A DNA stretch of 64,000 bases from Paenibacillus cookii. Lineage in GTDB: Bacteria; Bacillota; Bacilli; Paenibacillales; Paenibacillaceae. The stretch covers positions 1 through 64,000 of the forward strand of contig NZ_BORW01000012.1 in NCBI RefSeq assembly GCF_018333375.1, given 5' to 3'. The notes under the pieces are model-generated. The model worked only from the letters and a program-made list of their open reading frames with translations, made no database searches and had not been told where the DNA came from. Shown one piece after another: positions 55,082-62,563 of this stretch (position 1 is its first letter; each line of letters begins with the position of its first letter). A program made the position numbers and the translations under genes.

Positions 55082-56246
55082 GCAAAAGCTCCGGGATTAC
55101 AAGGACGGAAAACTGTCCGGGGAGGAGCGGGAAGAGCTGGAGCGTGAACTCGAAAAGATGGAGGTCTATCAATCCTATCTGGATGAAATGATGGACCTTG
55201 AAGAACACGCGGCAAATACGAACCCCCGTCCCATATCGGACGCCGAGAAGAAAAGGCATAAACGTGAAGCCAGGCTGCTGAGAAAAGGAAAATGGAAGGC
55301 GCGGATCGGCACGGCGTTTACGTTGATCGGCTTTTTTATCGGCTTTAGCATCCTGTGTTCGATCGGCACGTCCATTTTTTATGAGGCGGGAGATCCGAGT
55401 TTTAGAGAAATCAACCGCGACGTTGTGAAATCGGCGTTTGCGGTCGGTTATCCGAATGTGACGATTCAACCTAACAGCAACGCCGGAACCTACTTTAATA
55501 TGAAGATTAGCGGCAAAATGTCCAAACGCATCGGGGACGAACAACGGGAGGTCGGCGATTTTTCGGCGACGTATTCCTTTCAATGGCTCCGGCTTTATGA
55601 TTTTTCCTGGTCGGACAGCAGCGTGGCCTATAAGGGATTTTTTCTTTTCCCGGGTAATCAGGGGGGCGACAGCGGGCCGGAATGGACACGGCTGGAGAAG
55701 CTGCCTGAAGGAACGGTGGCGGAGGCCTATGTTTCTTATAAAAAGCTCTATTCGACCGACGAGTTTTTGAAAAGGTTCGAGGGCAAACATTACGACCCGC
55801 TTTGGTTTGCCGTTGACAACGGGGACCCGGACATCAAACGCTTTGACGGGCTCGTCATCAACCCGATCGGTTTTCCGGCGATGCCGGTATGGCACCGGGG
55901 AGACGGCAAAGTGACCGAAGGCCCCAAGCAAAAAGTCGGACCGTTTGTCACCATGAGCTCATCTTCCACCTCGTACCCTCCGATCGATCCGTACGGCTCC
56001 GGCGCTTTGCGGGAAGCGAATTTCATCAAGACGCTGCGCGTCCTGTACCAACATCAACGGGCTGCCGGGAGTCTGGTTCCCTCCGTCGATTTCAAAGCAA
56101 CGCTGGACTACATCGAAAAAAACGGGGTCAAAATCTACGGTGCCGTCATTACCGGACCGACCAAAGATATTTTAAAACTGAAGGAAGATCCGGAAGTATC
56201 CGCGATCCGCATCGGGGAGGTTGCGTTGTGGAACTGGCGCGAATAG
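55065..56246 (+). CDS. Anti-sigma factor, YhdL-like
   Basis: Membrane-bound anti-sigma factor of 393 residues: cytoplasmic helical N-terminus (1-82), one helix (about 86-107, FTLIGFFIGFSILCSIGTSI) and a large outer domain with the anti-sigma C-terminal fold (about 240-390). It resembles YhdL, which holds SigM. It should bind the sigma factor until envelope stress releases it. GGAG precedes its ATG inside the sigma gene. Confidence 0.85.
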   Translation: MSDDFKQKLRDYKDGKLSGEEREELERELEKMEVYQSYLDEMMDLEEHAANTNPRPISDAEKKRHKREARLLRKGKWKARIGTAFTLIGFFIGFSILCSIGTSIFYEAGDPSFREINRDVVKSAFAVGYPNVTIQPNSNAGTYFNMKISGKMSKRIGDEQREVGDFSATYSFQWLRLYDFSWSDSSVAYKGFFLFPGNQGGDSGPEWTRLEKLPEGTVAEAYVSYKKLYSTDEFLKRFEGKHYDPLWFAVDNGDPDIKRFDGLVINPIGFPAMPVWHRGDGKVTEGPKQKVGPFVTMSSSSTSYPPIDPYGSGALREANFIKTLRVLYQHQRAAGSLVPSVDFKATLDYIEKNGVKIYGAVITGPTKDILKLKEDPEVSAIRIGEVALWNWRE

Positions 56247-56270
56247 GCCGCGCAGAATGATATTTACTCT

Positions 56271-56313
56271 TAAACCGTCTTTTCAGGCAACGGCCGAGGG
56301 GCGGTTTATTTTT
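56271..56313 (+). terminator. Terminator after anti-sigma gene
   Basis: TAAACCG and CGGTTTA close a hairpin with an inner GC-rich part, followed by TTTTT. Confidence 0.6.
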
Positions 56314-56352
56314 GCATGCAGCCGTACCGAAAGGATCCTTTTTTTTCGAGAC

Positions 56353-56472
56353 ATGCACTCCCAACCTCCTAACGGGCCGGCGGACTGGCAACAATGGGTG
56401 AAAGAGGCACCACGCGCTCATGAAAAAATCAAAGAACGGCACAGGCCGAAATGCCTTATAATGAAAAAATAA
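56353..56472 (+). CDS. Possible 39-residue protein
   Basis: A short frame with protein-like composition (MHSQPPNGPADWQQWVKEAP, HEKIKERHRPKCLIMKK). There is no ribosome site before the ATG, and its end carries the TATAAT-like sequence of the next gene. It may be a real small protein or a chance frame. Confidence 0.25.
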   Translation: MHSQPPNGPADWQQWVKEAPRAHEKIKERHRPKCLIMKK

Positions 56473-56498
56473 AAAAAACGGAGTAGGGAGTGCTGTAT

Positions 56499-57908
56499 AT
56501 GAATATCAAGGATCAAAGGGAACATCGTCAGTACCCTGAACAAACCAAAGCGGACGCATCCCGGGCGACGTATGAACGGGATTATTCGCGGCTGATCCAT
56601 TCGCCGACGTTCCGCCGCCTGCAAGGGAAATCGCAGGTCTTCGGTGCCGGCACGGGCGATTATTACCGGACGCGCCTGACGCATTCGCTGGAGGTGGCGC
56701 AAATCGCGCGGGAAGCGGCCAAAAGCCTCGTGCGGGCTTACCCGGAAGTAACCGAGGAACAGGCCGGCAACCCCGGGCTCGTCATCGATCCGGAGGTGGT
56801 CGAATGCGCGGCGATCGCGCATGATTTCGGGCATCCGCCTTTCGGCCATAAGGGCGAAGAAGTGCTGGACGGCATTTTGGAGCAGCTGATCAAGGATAAA
56901 ACGAAAGAAGCCGTGGAAGGGCTCTACATGAATTCCGAGCAAATCCAGGACGTGCGGACGCGGATGCGGCATAAATACGAGCATTTTGAAGGGAATTCGC
57001 ATAATTTCCGGCTGATCATGTTTCTGGAAAAACGCGAAAACGTGGACGGCCTGAATCTGTCCGACGCCGTGCTGCTTGGCATCAACAAATATCCGTTTCC
57101 CGGCACGGTCAATAAAAAGGGCTTGTACAAGCATGAATGGAGCTATATTTCGGAGATTCGCAACGAGTGGGGCATTCCGGCAGGAAAAAGAACGCTGGAA
57201 TCCCAGCTGATGGACCTGTGCGACGACATTGCCTATTCGGCCCATGACCTGGAGGACGGCATCAAGGCGGGCAAAATCGAAGTGCATGAGCATTTTCTAT
57301 ATGACCCGTACATTATCCGGCTGATCATCGAAAAAATCATGACGCTCGAGGACGCTTTCTGGCAGGGCTGGGACGCGGACCGCATCCGGCTGAAGGTGGA
57401 AGAGGTCATGGCCGCTTTTCTTCACGTGTGGAAGGAGAAGCTGCCGTATTGCGAGCATGATTTTTCGCGGGCGCGGCGCGAGGTCAAAGCCTTTTGGGTG
57501 AGCCATTTTGTCGGCAGCCTGGGCGTCATCCCGGACGGGGATTGGAAAAAGGTCACCTTCATCAAAGGGCAGGAAGAAGATTTCGATATGCTTCGGACCG
57601 TCAGCGTGCTGAAAAGCTTTGCGTGGGTGACGATGATCCGCGACCTGCGCGTGCAGCGACTGCAAAAACGGAGCGAATGGATGATCAAACGGCTGTGGGA
57701 CGCTTTCCTTGATCCGGTGGCATCGAAATCCATCATCCCTTCCGACTGGCTGCAGCGGTTCGAAAGGGATCAGGCCAGCCCGAACCCGATCTGGACTTGG
57801 GAGCATATGGTGATCGATTATATTGCGGGCATGACGGACGCCTTTGCGGAAAAGATTTATAATGAACTGTACGGACTGAAGGTCGGGTCCATTTACGATT
57901 TGGATTAA
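56499..57908 (+). CDS. dgt: Deoxyguanosinetriphosphate triphosphohydrolase family protein
   Basis: HD-domain nucleotide hydrolase that converts dNTPs, typically dGTP, to nucleosides and triphosphate. The metal motif is visible: LTHSLEVAQIAREA (first His) and AAIAHDFGHPPFGHKG (HD pair and further His). The N-terminal DYSRLIHSPTFRRLQGKSQV is typical of Dgt. ATG 56499 has GTAGGGAG eight bases upstream; GTG 56490 is an alternative. Length is 469 residues. Confidence 0.93.
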   Translation: MNIKDQREHRQYPEQTKADASRATYERDYSRLIHSPTFRRLQGKSQVFGAGTGDYYRTRLTHSLEVAQIAREAAKSLVRAYPEVTEEQAGNPGLVIDPEVVECAAIAHDFGHPPFGHKGEEVLDGILEQLIKDKTKEAVEGLYMNSEQIQDVRTRMRHKYEHFEGNSHNFRLIMFLEKRENVDGLNLSDAVLLGINKYPFPGTVNKKGLYKHEWSYISEIRNEWGIPAGKRTLESQLMDLCDDIAYSAHDLEDGIKAGKIEVHEHFLYDPYIIRLIIEKIMTLEDAFWQGWDADRIRLKVEEVMAAFLHVWKEKLPYCEHDFSRARREVKAFWVSHFVGSLGVIPDGDWKKVTFIKGQEEDFDMLRTVSVLKSFAWVTMIRDLRVQRLQKRSEWMIKRLWDAFLDPVASKSIIPSDWLQRFERDQASPNPIWTWEHMVIDYIAGMTDAFAEKIYNELYGLKVGSIYDLD

Positions 57909-57967
57909 GCGGCCGGGTTCGCTTGAGAAGAGACGAGAAACAGCGGCATGAGGGGAGAGTTTCGCAG

Positions 57968-58921
57968 ATGGTTACGGGGTTAAGCTTGGGAGTGCTGGAC
58001 TTGGTTCCGAAAATCGGGGAGGCTTCTTACGAACAAGCCCTGCAAGAGGCGGCGGCGCTGGCCGTATCCGCGGAAAAATGGGGTTATGAACGTTATTGGG
58101 CGGCCGAGCATCATGATCTGAAGGATTTGGCCTGCGCGTCGCCGGAAGTGCTGCTGGCTCACATCGGGGCGAAAACGAAACGCATTCGCCTCGGCACGGG
58201 CGCGCTGCTGCTGCCCCATTACAGCCCGCTGAAGGTCGCGGAAAGCTTCCGCCTTCTGGCGGCGCTGTATCCGGGACGGATCGACCTCGGCATCGGGCGG
58301 GCGCCCGGCGGGTCGGCCCACGCTTCGATGGCGCTAAGCGGCAATTTCCTGCAAAACGTGGCGGATATGCCCAAAAAGCTGCGCGCTTTGATCAAGCTGC
58401 TGGAAGACCGTTATATGTATGAGGACAGGCTGGTCCAGGCGCGGCCGCTGCCGATGGTGCAGCCTAATGTGTGGATGCTTGGAACGAACAGCAAAAGCGC
58501 CGGTTTTGCCGCCGAATACGGGACCGGGTATGTTTTCGGGCAGTTCATGAGCGAGCGGGACGGAGCCGAAGTGCTGCAAACGTACCGCGAACAGTTCAAG
58601 CCGTCGGCATTGCTGGACAAACCCCGTGCGATGCTGTCGATCGGGGTCATCTGCGCCCGGACGGAGGCGAAAGCCCGGAAGCTGCTGGAGAACGCAAAGC
58701 TGCCGGGACCCGAGCGGGCCGCGGAGCAGGGGGAGCCGGAGGAGCACCCCGATCCGCAAAGGCGGTTGATATCGGGTACGCCCGAGCAGGTGCGGGAACG
58801 GCTTGTCCGGATGGCGGAATCGACCGGATGCCGGGAGTTTTTGATCTTTTGCCCCATCCAGGATTACCGGCACCGCCTGGAATCTTACAGGCTTTTGGCC
58901 GCCGGCGGCTGGAAAGGGTAA
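57968..58921 (+). CDS. LLM-class flavin-dependent oxidoreductase
   Basis: Luciferase-like monooxygenase family protein of 317 residues, TIM-barrel. Characteristic parts: LGVLDLVPKI at the start, RYWAAEHHDLKDLACASPEV near 44, IRLGTGALLLPHYSPLKVAE near 77 and GIGRAPGG near 112. Substrate unknown; many such proteins (YvbT-like) are unassigned. GGGGAGAG lies eight bases before ATG 57968. Confidence 0.88.
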   Translation: MVTGLSLGVLDLVPKIGEASYEQALQEAAALAVSAEKWGYERYWAAEHHDLKDLACASPEVLLAHIGAKTKRIRLGTGALLLPHYSPLKVAESFRLLAALYPGRIDLGIGRAPGGSAHASMALSGNFLQNVADMPKKLRALIKLLEDRYMYEDRLVQARPLPMVQPNVWMLGTNSKSAGFAAEYGTGYVFGQFMSERDGAEVLQTYREQFKPSALLDKPRAMLSIGVICARTEAKARKLLENAKLPGPERAAEQGEPEEHPDPQRRLISGTPEQVRERLVRMAESTGCREFLIFCPIQDYRHRLESYRLLAAGGWKG

Positions 58922-58959
58922 GAAGCCGAAAGATGCAGGGAAAGGTACGGGGTACATGG

Positions 58960-60027
58960 ATGAATAAAAAACAGGAACAGGCAAGTGGTCGGATGCATCG
59001 GCCGATGCATGAACAAATTGCTGAGCGGATTGATGAACCAATCGATGAACGGATCCAACAAGCGCTGGCAGACGGCCGCTCGCTTTATCTATACGCGTAC
59101 GCCAGCCATGAAACGGAAGCCGAGCTTTGCGCGATGGAGCTGCGGGCGTTGTTCGGCGGCTGCATGGAATGGCAGACGGGGGCGCTTTTGCTCAGCCGCC
59201 GGAGGATCGACCCGGATCGCAGCCCGTTTCTAAACCTGCGTTTGGATATCGCCGCATCCGGGGACTCTGCGGAAAAAATCGCCGAGCTTGCGGGCTCAAG
59301 GCGTTGGGTAGAAAGCGGAGAACCGTTTAAGGTCACGTATATCAAAGCCGGGGATCCGTTTGATTATGCAGAACAAAGAAGCTTCGAACGGCTGGTCGGC
59401 AGCCGGATTCAGGGCAAGGCGGACATGAAACATCCCGATGTCACGCTGGGACTGACGGCTCTGAACGGGACCTGGGTGCTTGGCGTACGGCATGCCCCAA
59501 AGCGGGCTTGGCACGCGCATATCCATAAACCGCAGAACTATTCCACCGGCCTCTCCGCGGCCGTGGCCCGGGCCTTGGTGAACATCGCGGCTCCGGAGAC
59601 GGAAGGGGTGCGCCTGCTTGATCCCTGCTGCGGCATGGGAAACGTCTTGATCGAGGCGTTGTCCATGGGGCTGGATATCCGGGGAAGGGACATCAATCCG
59701 CTTGCGGTCCGCGGCGCCAGAACGAACCTCAAGCATTACGGATTTTCCGAAACGCTGGTGACGCTTGGGGATATGAACGACCTGGAAGGCCATTACGATG
59801 CGGCGGTGTTGGACATGCCCTACAATCTGTGCTCGGTGCTTCCGGAAGAAGAGCAGCGGAGGATGCTGACTAGCCTGCGCCGCCTGGCGCCCCGCGCGGT
59901 CATCGTCACGACGGAAGAGGATGTGCGGGTCCGGGTGCAAGAAGCAGGATATCGGATCGCCGATGAATGCCAAGTGAGGAAAGGAAGCTTCGTGCGGCAG
60001 GTGTGGCTTTGCGAAGCGCTCCAATAA
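58960..60027 (+). CDS. TRM11-like SAM-dependent methyltransferase
   Basis: A 355-residue protein. The C-terminal half has a Rossmann methyltransferase with LLDPCCGMGNVLIEAL (SAM loop) and the catalytic DMPYN motif (LDMPYNLC) of N2-guanine RNA methyltransferases in the TRM11/UPF0020 group; the N-terminal half would be the substrate-binding part. It likely modifies tRNA or rRNA. ATG 58960 has GGGG upstream; ATG 58933 would add nine residues. Confidence 0.8.
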   Translation: MNKKQEQASGRMHRPMHEQIAERIDEPIDERIQQALADGRSLYLYAYASHETEAELCAMELRALFGGCMEWQTGALLLSRRRIDPDRSPFLNLRLDIAASGDSAEKIAELAGSRRWVESGEPFKVTYIKAGDPFDYAEQRSFERLVGSRIQGKADMKHPDVTLGLTALNGTWVLGVRHAPKRAWHAHIHKPQNYSTGLSAAVARALVNIAAPETEGVRLLDPCCGMGNVLIEALSMGLDIRGRDINPLAVRGARTNLKHYGFSETLVTLGDMNDLEGHYDAAVLDMPYNLCSVLPEEEQRRMLTSLRRLAPRAVIVTTEEDVRVRVQEAGYRIADECQVRKGSFVRQVWLCEALQ

Positions 60028-60054
60028 CATGCGGGAAATCGAAATTATAATATA

Positions 60055-60163
60055 TGGGGATGGGGAGCTAGTACCGAGGCTCCCCGGCCAATACCGGGCC
60101 ATCGAAAGTTCCGGGTCGTACTTCAAAGGGAGGACCATGTTGGTCCTCCCCTTTATTTTTCTG
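60055..60163 (+). ncRNA. Possible structured small RNA
   Basis: After a TATAAT at 60046-60051 comes a GC-rich segment that can fold into several helices: GATGG/CCATC (60059-60063 with 60099-60103) enclosing GGGGAGC/GCTCCCC (60062-60068 with 60079-60085) or GGCC/GGCC (60086-60089 with 60097-60100). It ends in a strong terminator. No known riboswitch class was recognised and no gene is directly fused to it. Confidence 0.4.
60125..60160 (+). terminator. Strong terminator
   Basis: AAAGGGAGGACCA pairs with TGGTCCTCCCCTTT across a 3-base loop, followed by ATTTTT. Confidence 0.85.
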
Positions 60164-60280
60164 CGGCCCCTAAACAGTATCATTTTTTGGCATGATTAAA
60201 AGTTATGATAAACCCATCAAGAGAAAAGACGAATCATTGAAAATTTAAAGGAAAATTTAAAGCGAAGGAAGGAATCGAAG

Positions 60281-60760
60281 ATGAAAAATTACACCCTTGA
60301 GGAAAAAGAAAGCTTTAACGTTTTGGGCATTGGGACGGAGCTTCGAAGCGATTACACGGACTATGCCGGCATAAACCAGGAGAAGGCTGATTTTTGGAAA
60401 GCCGTGATGCAAGATGGAAGACTTGACACTTTAAAGGCCGTAGCCGCAAACGATTACATTTTTGCCGTAAACGAAGCGGTGAACAACAAAATGATGTACT
60501 ACGCCGGCGTCATGACGGAGGCCGCGATGCCCGAAGCAACCCGCGTTATTCAATTTCCTAAAGGGGAATACCTCGTTGTCAAAGGGGAAGGGAAAACGGC
60601 CGATGAGCTGGGCAACATGCTTTCCGGCATTGCCTTTGGTCAAGTTTTGCCGGAAGCCACCGATTTTGCCTATGTCGGCGGGCCAAACGCAACGGTGGAG
60701 ATGGGGGAGCGAAACGGTTTGGTATATGGAGAAATGTGGATTCCGGTCGTTAGGAAATAG
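60281..60760 (+). CDS. GyrI-like effector-binding domain protein
   Basis: A 159-residue stand-alone GyrI/AraC effector-binding domain (SFNVLGIGTELRSDY, QFPKGEYLVVKGEGKTADEL, VYGEMWIPV). Such proteins bind small molecules or hydrophobic compounds and may act as binding or hydrolase-like proteins; no DNA-binding part is present. GAAGGAAGG lies about eight bases before the ATG. Confidence 0.82.
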   Translation: MKNYTLEEKESFNVLGIGTELRSDYTDYAGINQEKADFWKAVMQDGRLDTLKAVAANDYIFAVNEAVNNKMMYYAGVMTEAAMPEATRVIQFPKGEYLVVKGEGKTADELGNMLSGIAFGQVLPEATDFAYVGGPNATVEMGERNGLVYGEMWIPVVRK

Positions 60761-60822
60761 AGACGTTCGCGGCTCGTTTTTTGAAACGAAAAAAGATTTT
60801 ATAATGATGAGGAGGAGTCAAA

Positions 60823-61248
60823 ATGAATAAGATGGTCGGTGTGGAAACAATCATGAAAGTCCATCCCCAGCCCCTTGGAAAAAGGGTGGCTTATTGGTCA
60901 GTCACATTACTGCTCGTAATTGCGATTGCGTTAAGCGGGATCGGACAGCTGATGCAATTTGGAGGAAACATCGATTTGGTGAAAAATCTGGGGTATCCAT
61001 TATACGTATTGACCATTCTCGGGATTTGGAAGGTGCTGGGGGCCGTCGCTCTCGTCGTGCCGGGTTTGCCTCGGCTTAAAGAATGGGTTCACGCCGGGAT
61101 CTTCTTTTTAATGACGGGCGCGGCATGTTCCCATGCATTGGCTAACGATTATGGCGATTACGGGTTTAATCTGATCCTCCCGCTTTCCTATGCTGCGCTA
61201 AATATGCTCTCGTGGGCTCTGCGGCCTTCGAATAGACGCTTGTCTTAA
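60823..61248 (+). CDS. DoxX-like membrane protein
   Basis: A 141-residue protein with four predicted helices and the DoxX pattern (ALSGIGQLMQFGGN, KVLGAVALVVPGLPRLKEWV, AGIFFLMTGAACSHAL). DoxX proteins are linked to redox and small-molecule handling, but roles vary. AGGAGGAG lies seven bases before the ATG. It is close behind the GyrI-like gene and may share its transcript. Confidence 0.82.
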   Translation: MNKMVGVETIMKVHPQPLGKRVAYWSVTLLLVIAIALSGIGQLMQFGGNIDLVKNLGYPLYVLTILGIWKVLGAVALVVPGLPRLKEWVHAGIFFLMTGAACSHALANDYGDYGFNLILPLSYAALNMLSWALRPSNRRLS

Positions 61249-61288
61249 GGAAATAGAGAGGAAAAGGCGCCCGTTTACGCCGAATGAG

Positions 61289-61352
61289 AATATCCCTTAC
61301 AGGGGATCGGAGGCCTGCATGGCGCTCCGGTGCCCGGTTAAGGGATATTTTT
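61289..61352. terminator. Terminator between convergent DoxX and dehydrogenase genes
   Basis: AATATCCCTTA and TAAGGGATATT form an 11-bp perfect stem around a structured loop, followed by T residues. Confidence 0.65.
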
Positions 61353-61389
61353 CGTTAAAGCCTATCGTTTTCTCAAATATGCCTGAATT

Positions 61390-62361
61390 TTAATACATCC
61401 GCCCGTAATCCACCAGATTGCGAGGCGGTTTTTGGCCTTGGGCATAGGATTTGAGGTTCTCCGTAAAAATGTCGATGACGCGTTCGGTATAACGGTCGTT
61501 GCTGCCCGCGACATGCGGGGTGATGATGACCTGCTCCATGTCCCAGAGCGGATGGTCCGCCGGAAGCGGCTCCGCTTCGAACACGTCGAGGCCCGCGCCG
61601 CTCAGCCGGCCGCTTTTGAGGGCATCCATAAGCGCGTCCGTATCCACCGTAGGTCCGCGGCCGACATTGAAGAAATAAGCGCCCTCCTTGGTTGCGTTCC
61701 AAGCCGCTGCATTAAAGATGCGGCGCGTTTCGGCCGTCAACGGCAGGATGTTCACGATGTAATCGCCTTGTCCCAGCGCCTCATGCAGGCCGTCCATCGT
61801 ATACATCCGGTCCACATGCGGTTCCGGCTGGTCCGACCGTCTGACGCCGATCACCCGCATGCCGAACGCTTTGGCGAGCCGGGCCGTTTCCCGGCCGATT
61901 TCGCCGACGCCGACGATGACCAGCGTTTTGCCGCTGATTTCGCCCAACGTGGCGAGACCGGGAACGGAGAGGTCGGATTTCCACTCCTTTTTCAGTTGAT
62001 GGCGAACCGCCATATGCAGCTGGCGCGAGAACGAGAGCATCATTCCGATGATGCTTTCCGAGATCGGGATCGCGTGCACGCCGCTGGCGCTCGTGAGCAG
62101 CACCCCTTTGTCCCGCAGGCGTTCCAAAGGCAGCGTATCCACGCCCGCCGACCAGGTCTGCACCCATTTCAGCTTGCTGGTTGCGAGCAGGGCGTCTTCG
62201 ACGATCGTTTTTGACCAGCCGAGAATGACCTCCGCGTTTTGAACCTGTTCCGCGCTGAGTTCCTTTTTATTTTTTACGATCAAATCGTAGCCTGGGGCGG
62301 CCTGCTTGATTTGTCCGACTTGTTCCGGCGTTAAGGAATGAAGACATACGATAGATTTCAT
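61390..62361 (-). CDS. D-2-hydroxyacid dehydrogenase
   Basis: NAD-dependent oxidoreductase of 323 residues in the D-isomer 2-hydroxyacid family. Visible: Rossmann VIVGVGEIGRETARLAKAFG (about 147-166), the FFNVGRGPTVDTDAL block with catalytic Arg, Glu in LDVFEAEPLP and the His in ITPHVAGSNDRY. Substrate unknown. GGAGGAG precedes the ATG. Confidence 0.92.
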   Translation of the reverse strand: MKSIVCLHSLTPEQVGQIKQAAPGYDLIVKNKKELSAEQVQNAEVILGWSKTIVEDALLATSKLKWVQTWSAGVDTLPLERLRDKGVLLTSASGVHAIPISESIIGMMLSFSRQLHMAVRHQLKKEWKSDLSVPGLATLGEISGKTLVIVGVGEIGRETARLAKAFGMRVIGVRRSDQPEPHVDRMYTMDGLHEALGQGDYIVNILPLTAETRRIFNAAAWNATKEGAYFFNVGRGPTVDTDALMDALKSGRLSGAGLDVFEAEPLPADHPLWDMEQVIITPHVAGSNDRYTERVIDIFTENLKSYAQGQKPPRNLVDYGRMY

Positions 62362-62517
62362 GGTTCGGCTCCTCCGTCGATCGTTATTTGCCTAAGCAGA
62401 ATTGTTTTTAGGATACCAGATTCCGGCGGGAAGTGAAAAGGCGTTTGGACGAATCGCCGTTGGAGCGGCGGCGAACCAACATCCAGTTTTTCTGGTCCCA
62501 TGTGCGAGGAAATACGC

Positions 62518-62523
62518 TATAAT
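62518..62523 (+). promoter_or_regulatory. Possible -10 of the ABC exporter gene
   Basis: TATAAT 41 bases before the start codon; no good -35 in the normal window. Confidence 0.35.
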
Positions 62524-62563
62524 TAGAGTATTTCATACAGAATTTGGAGGCACGAATACGGTT

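Noticed and set aside
58471-58959. Long upstream extension of the methyltransferase frame through the oxidoreductase gene
   Set aside because: This part is out of frame with a clear luciferase-like protein; the methyltransferase most likely starts at 58960.
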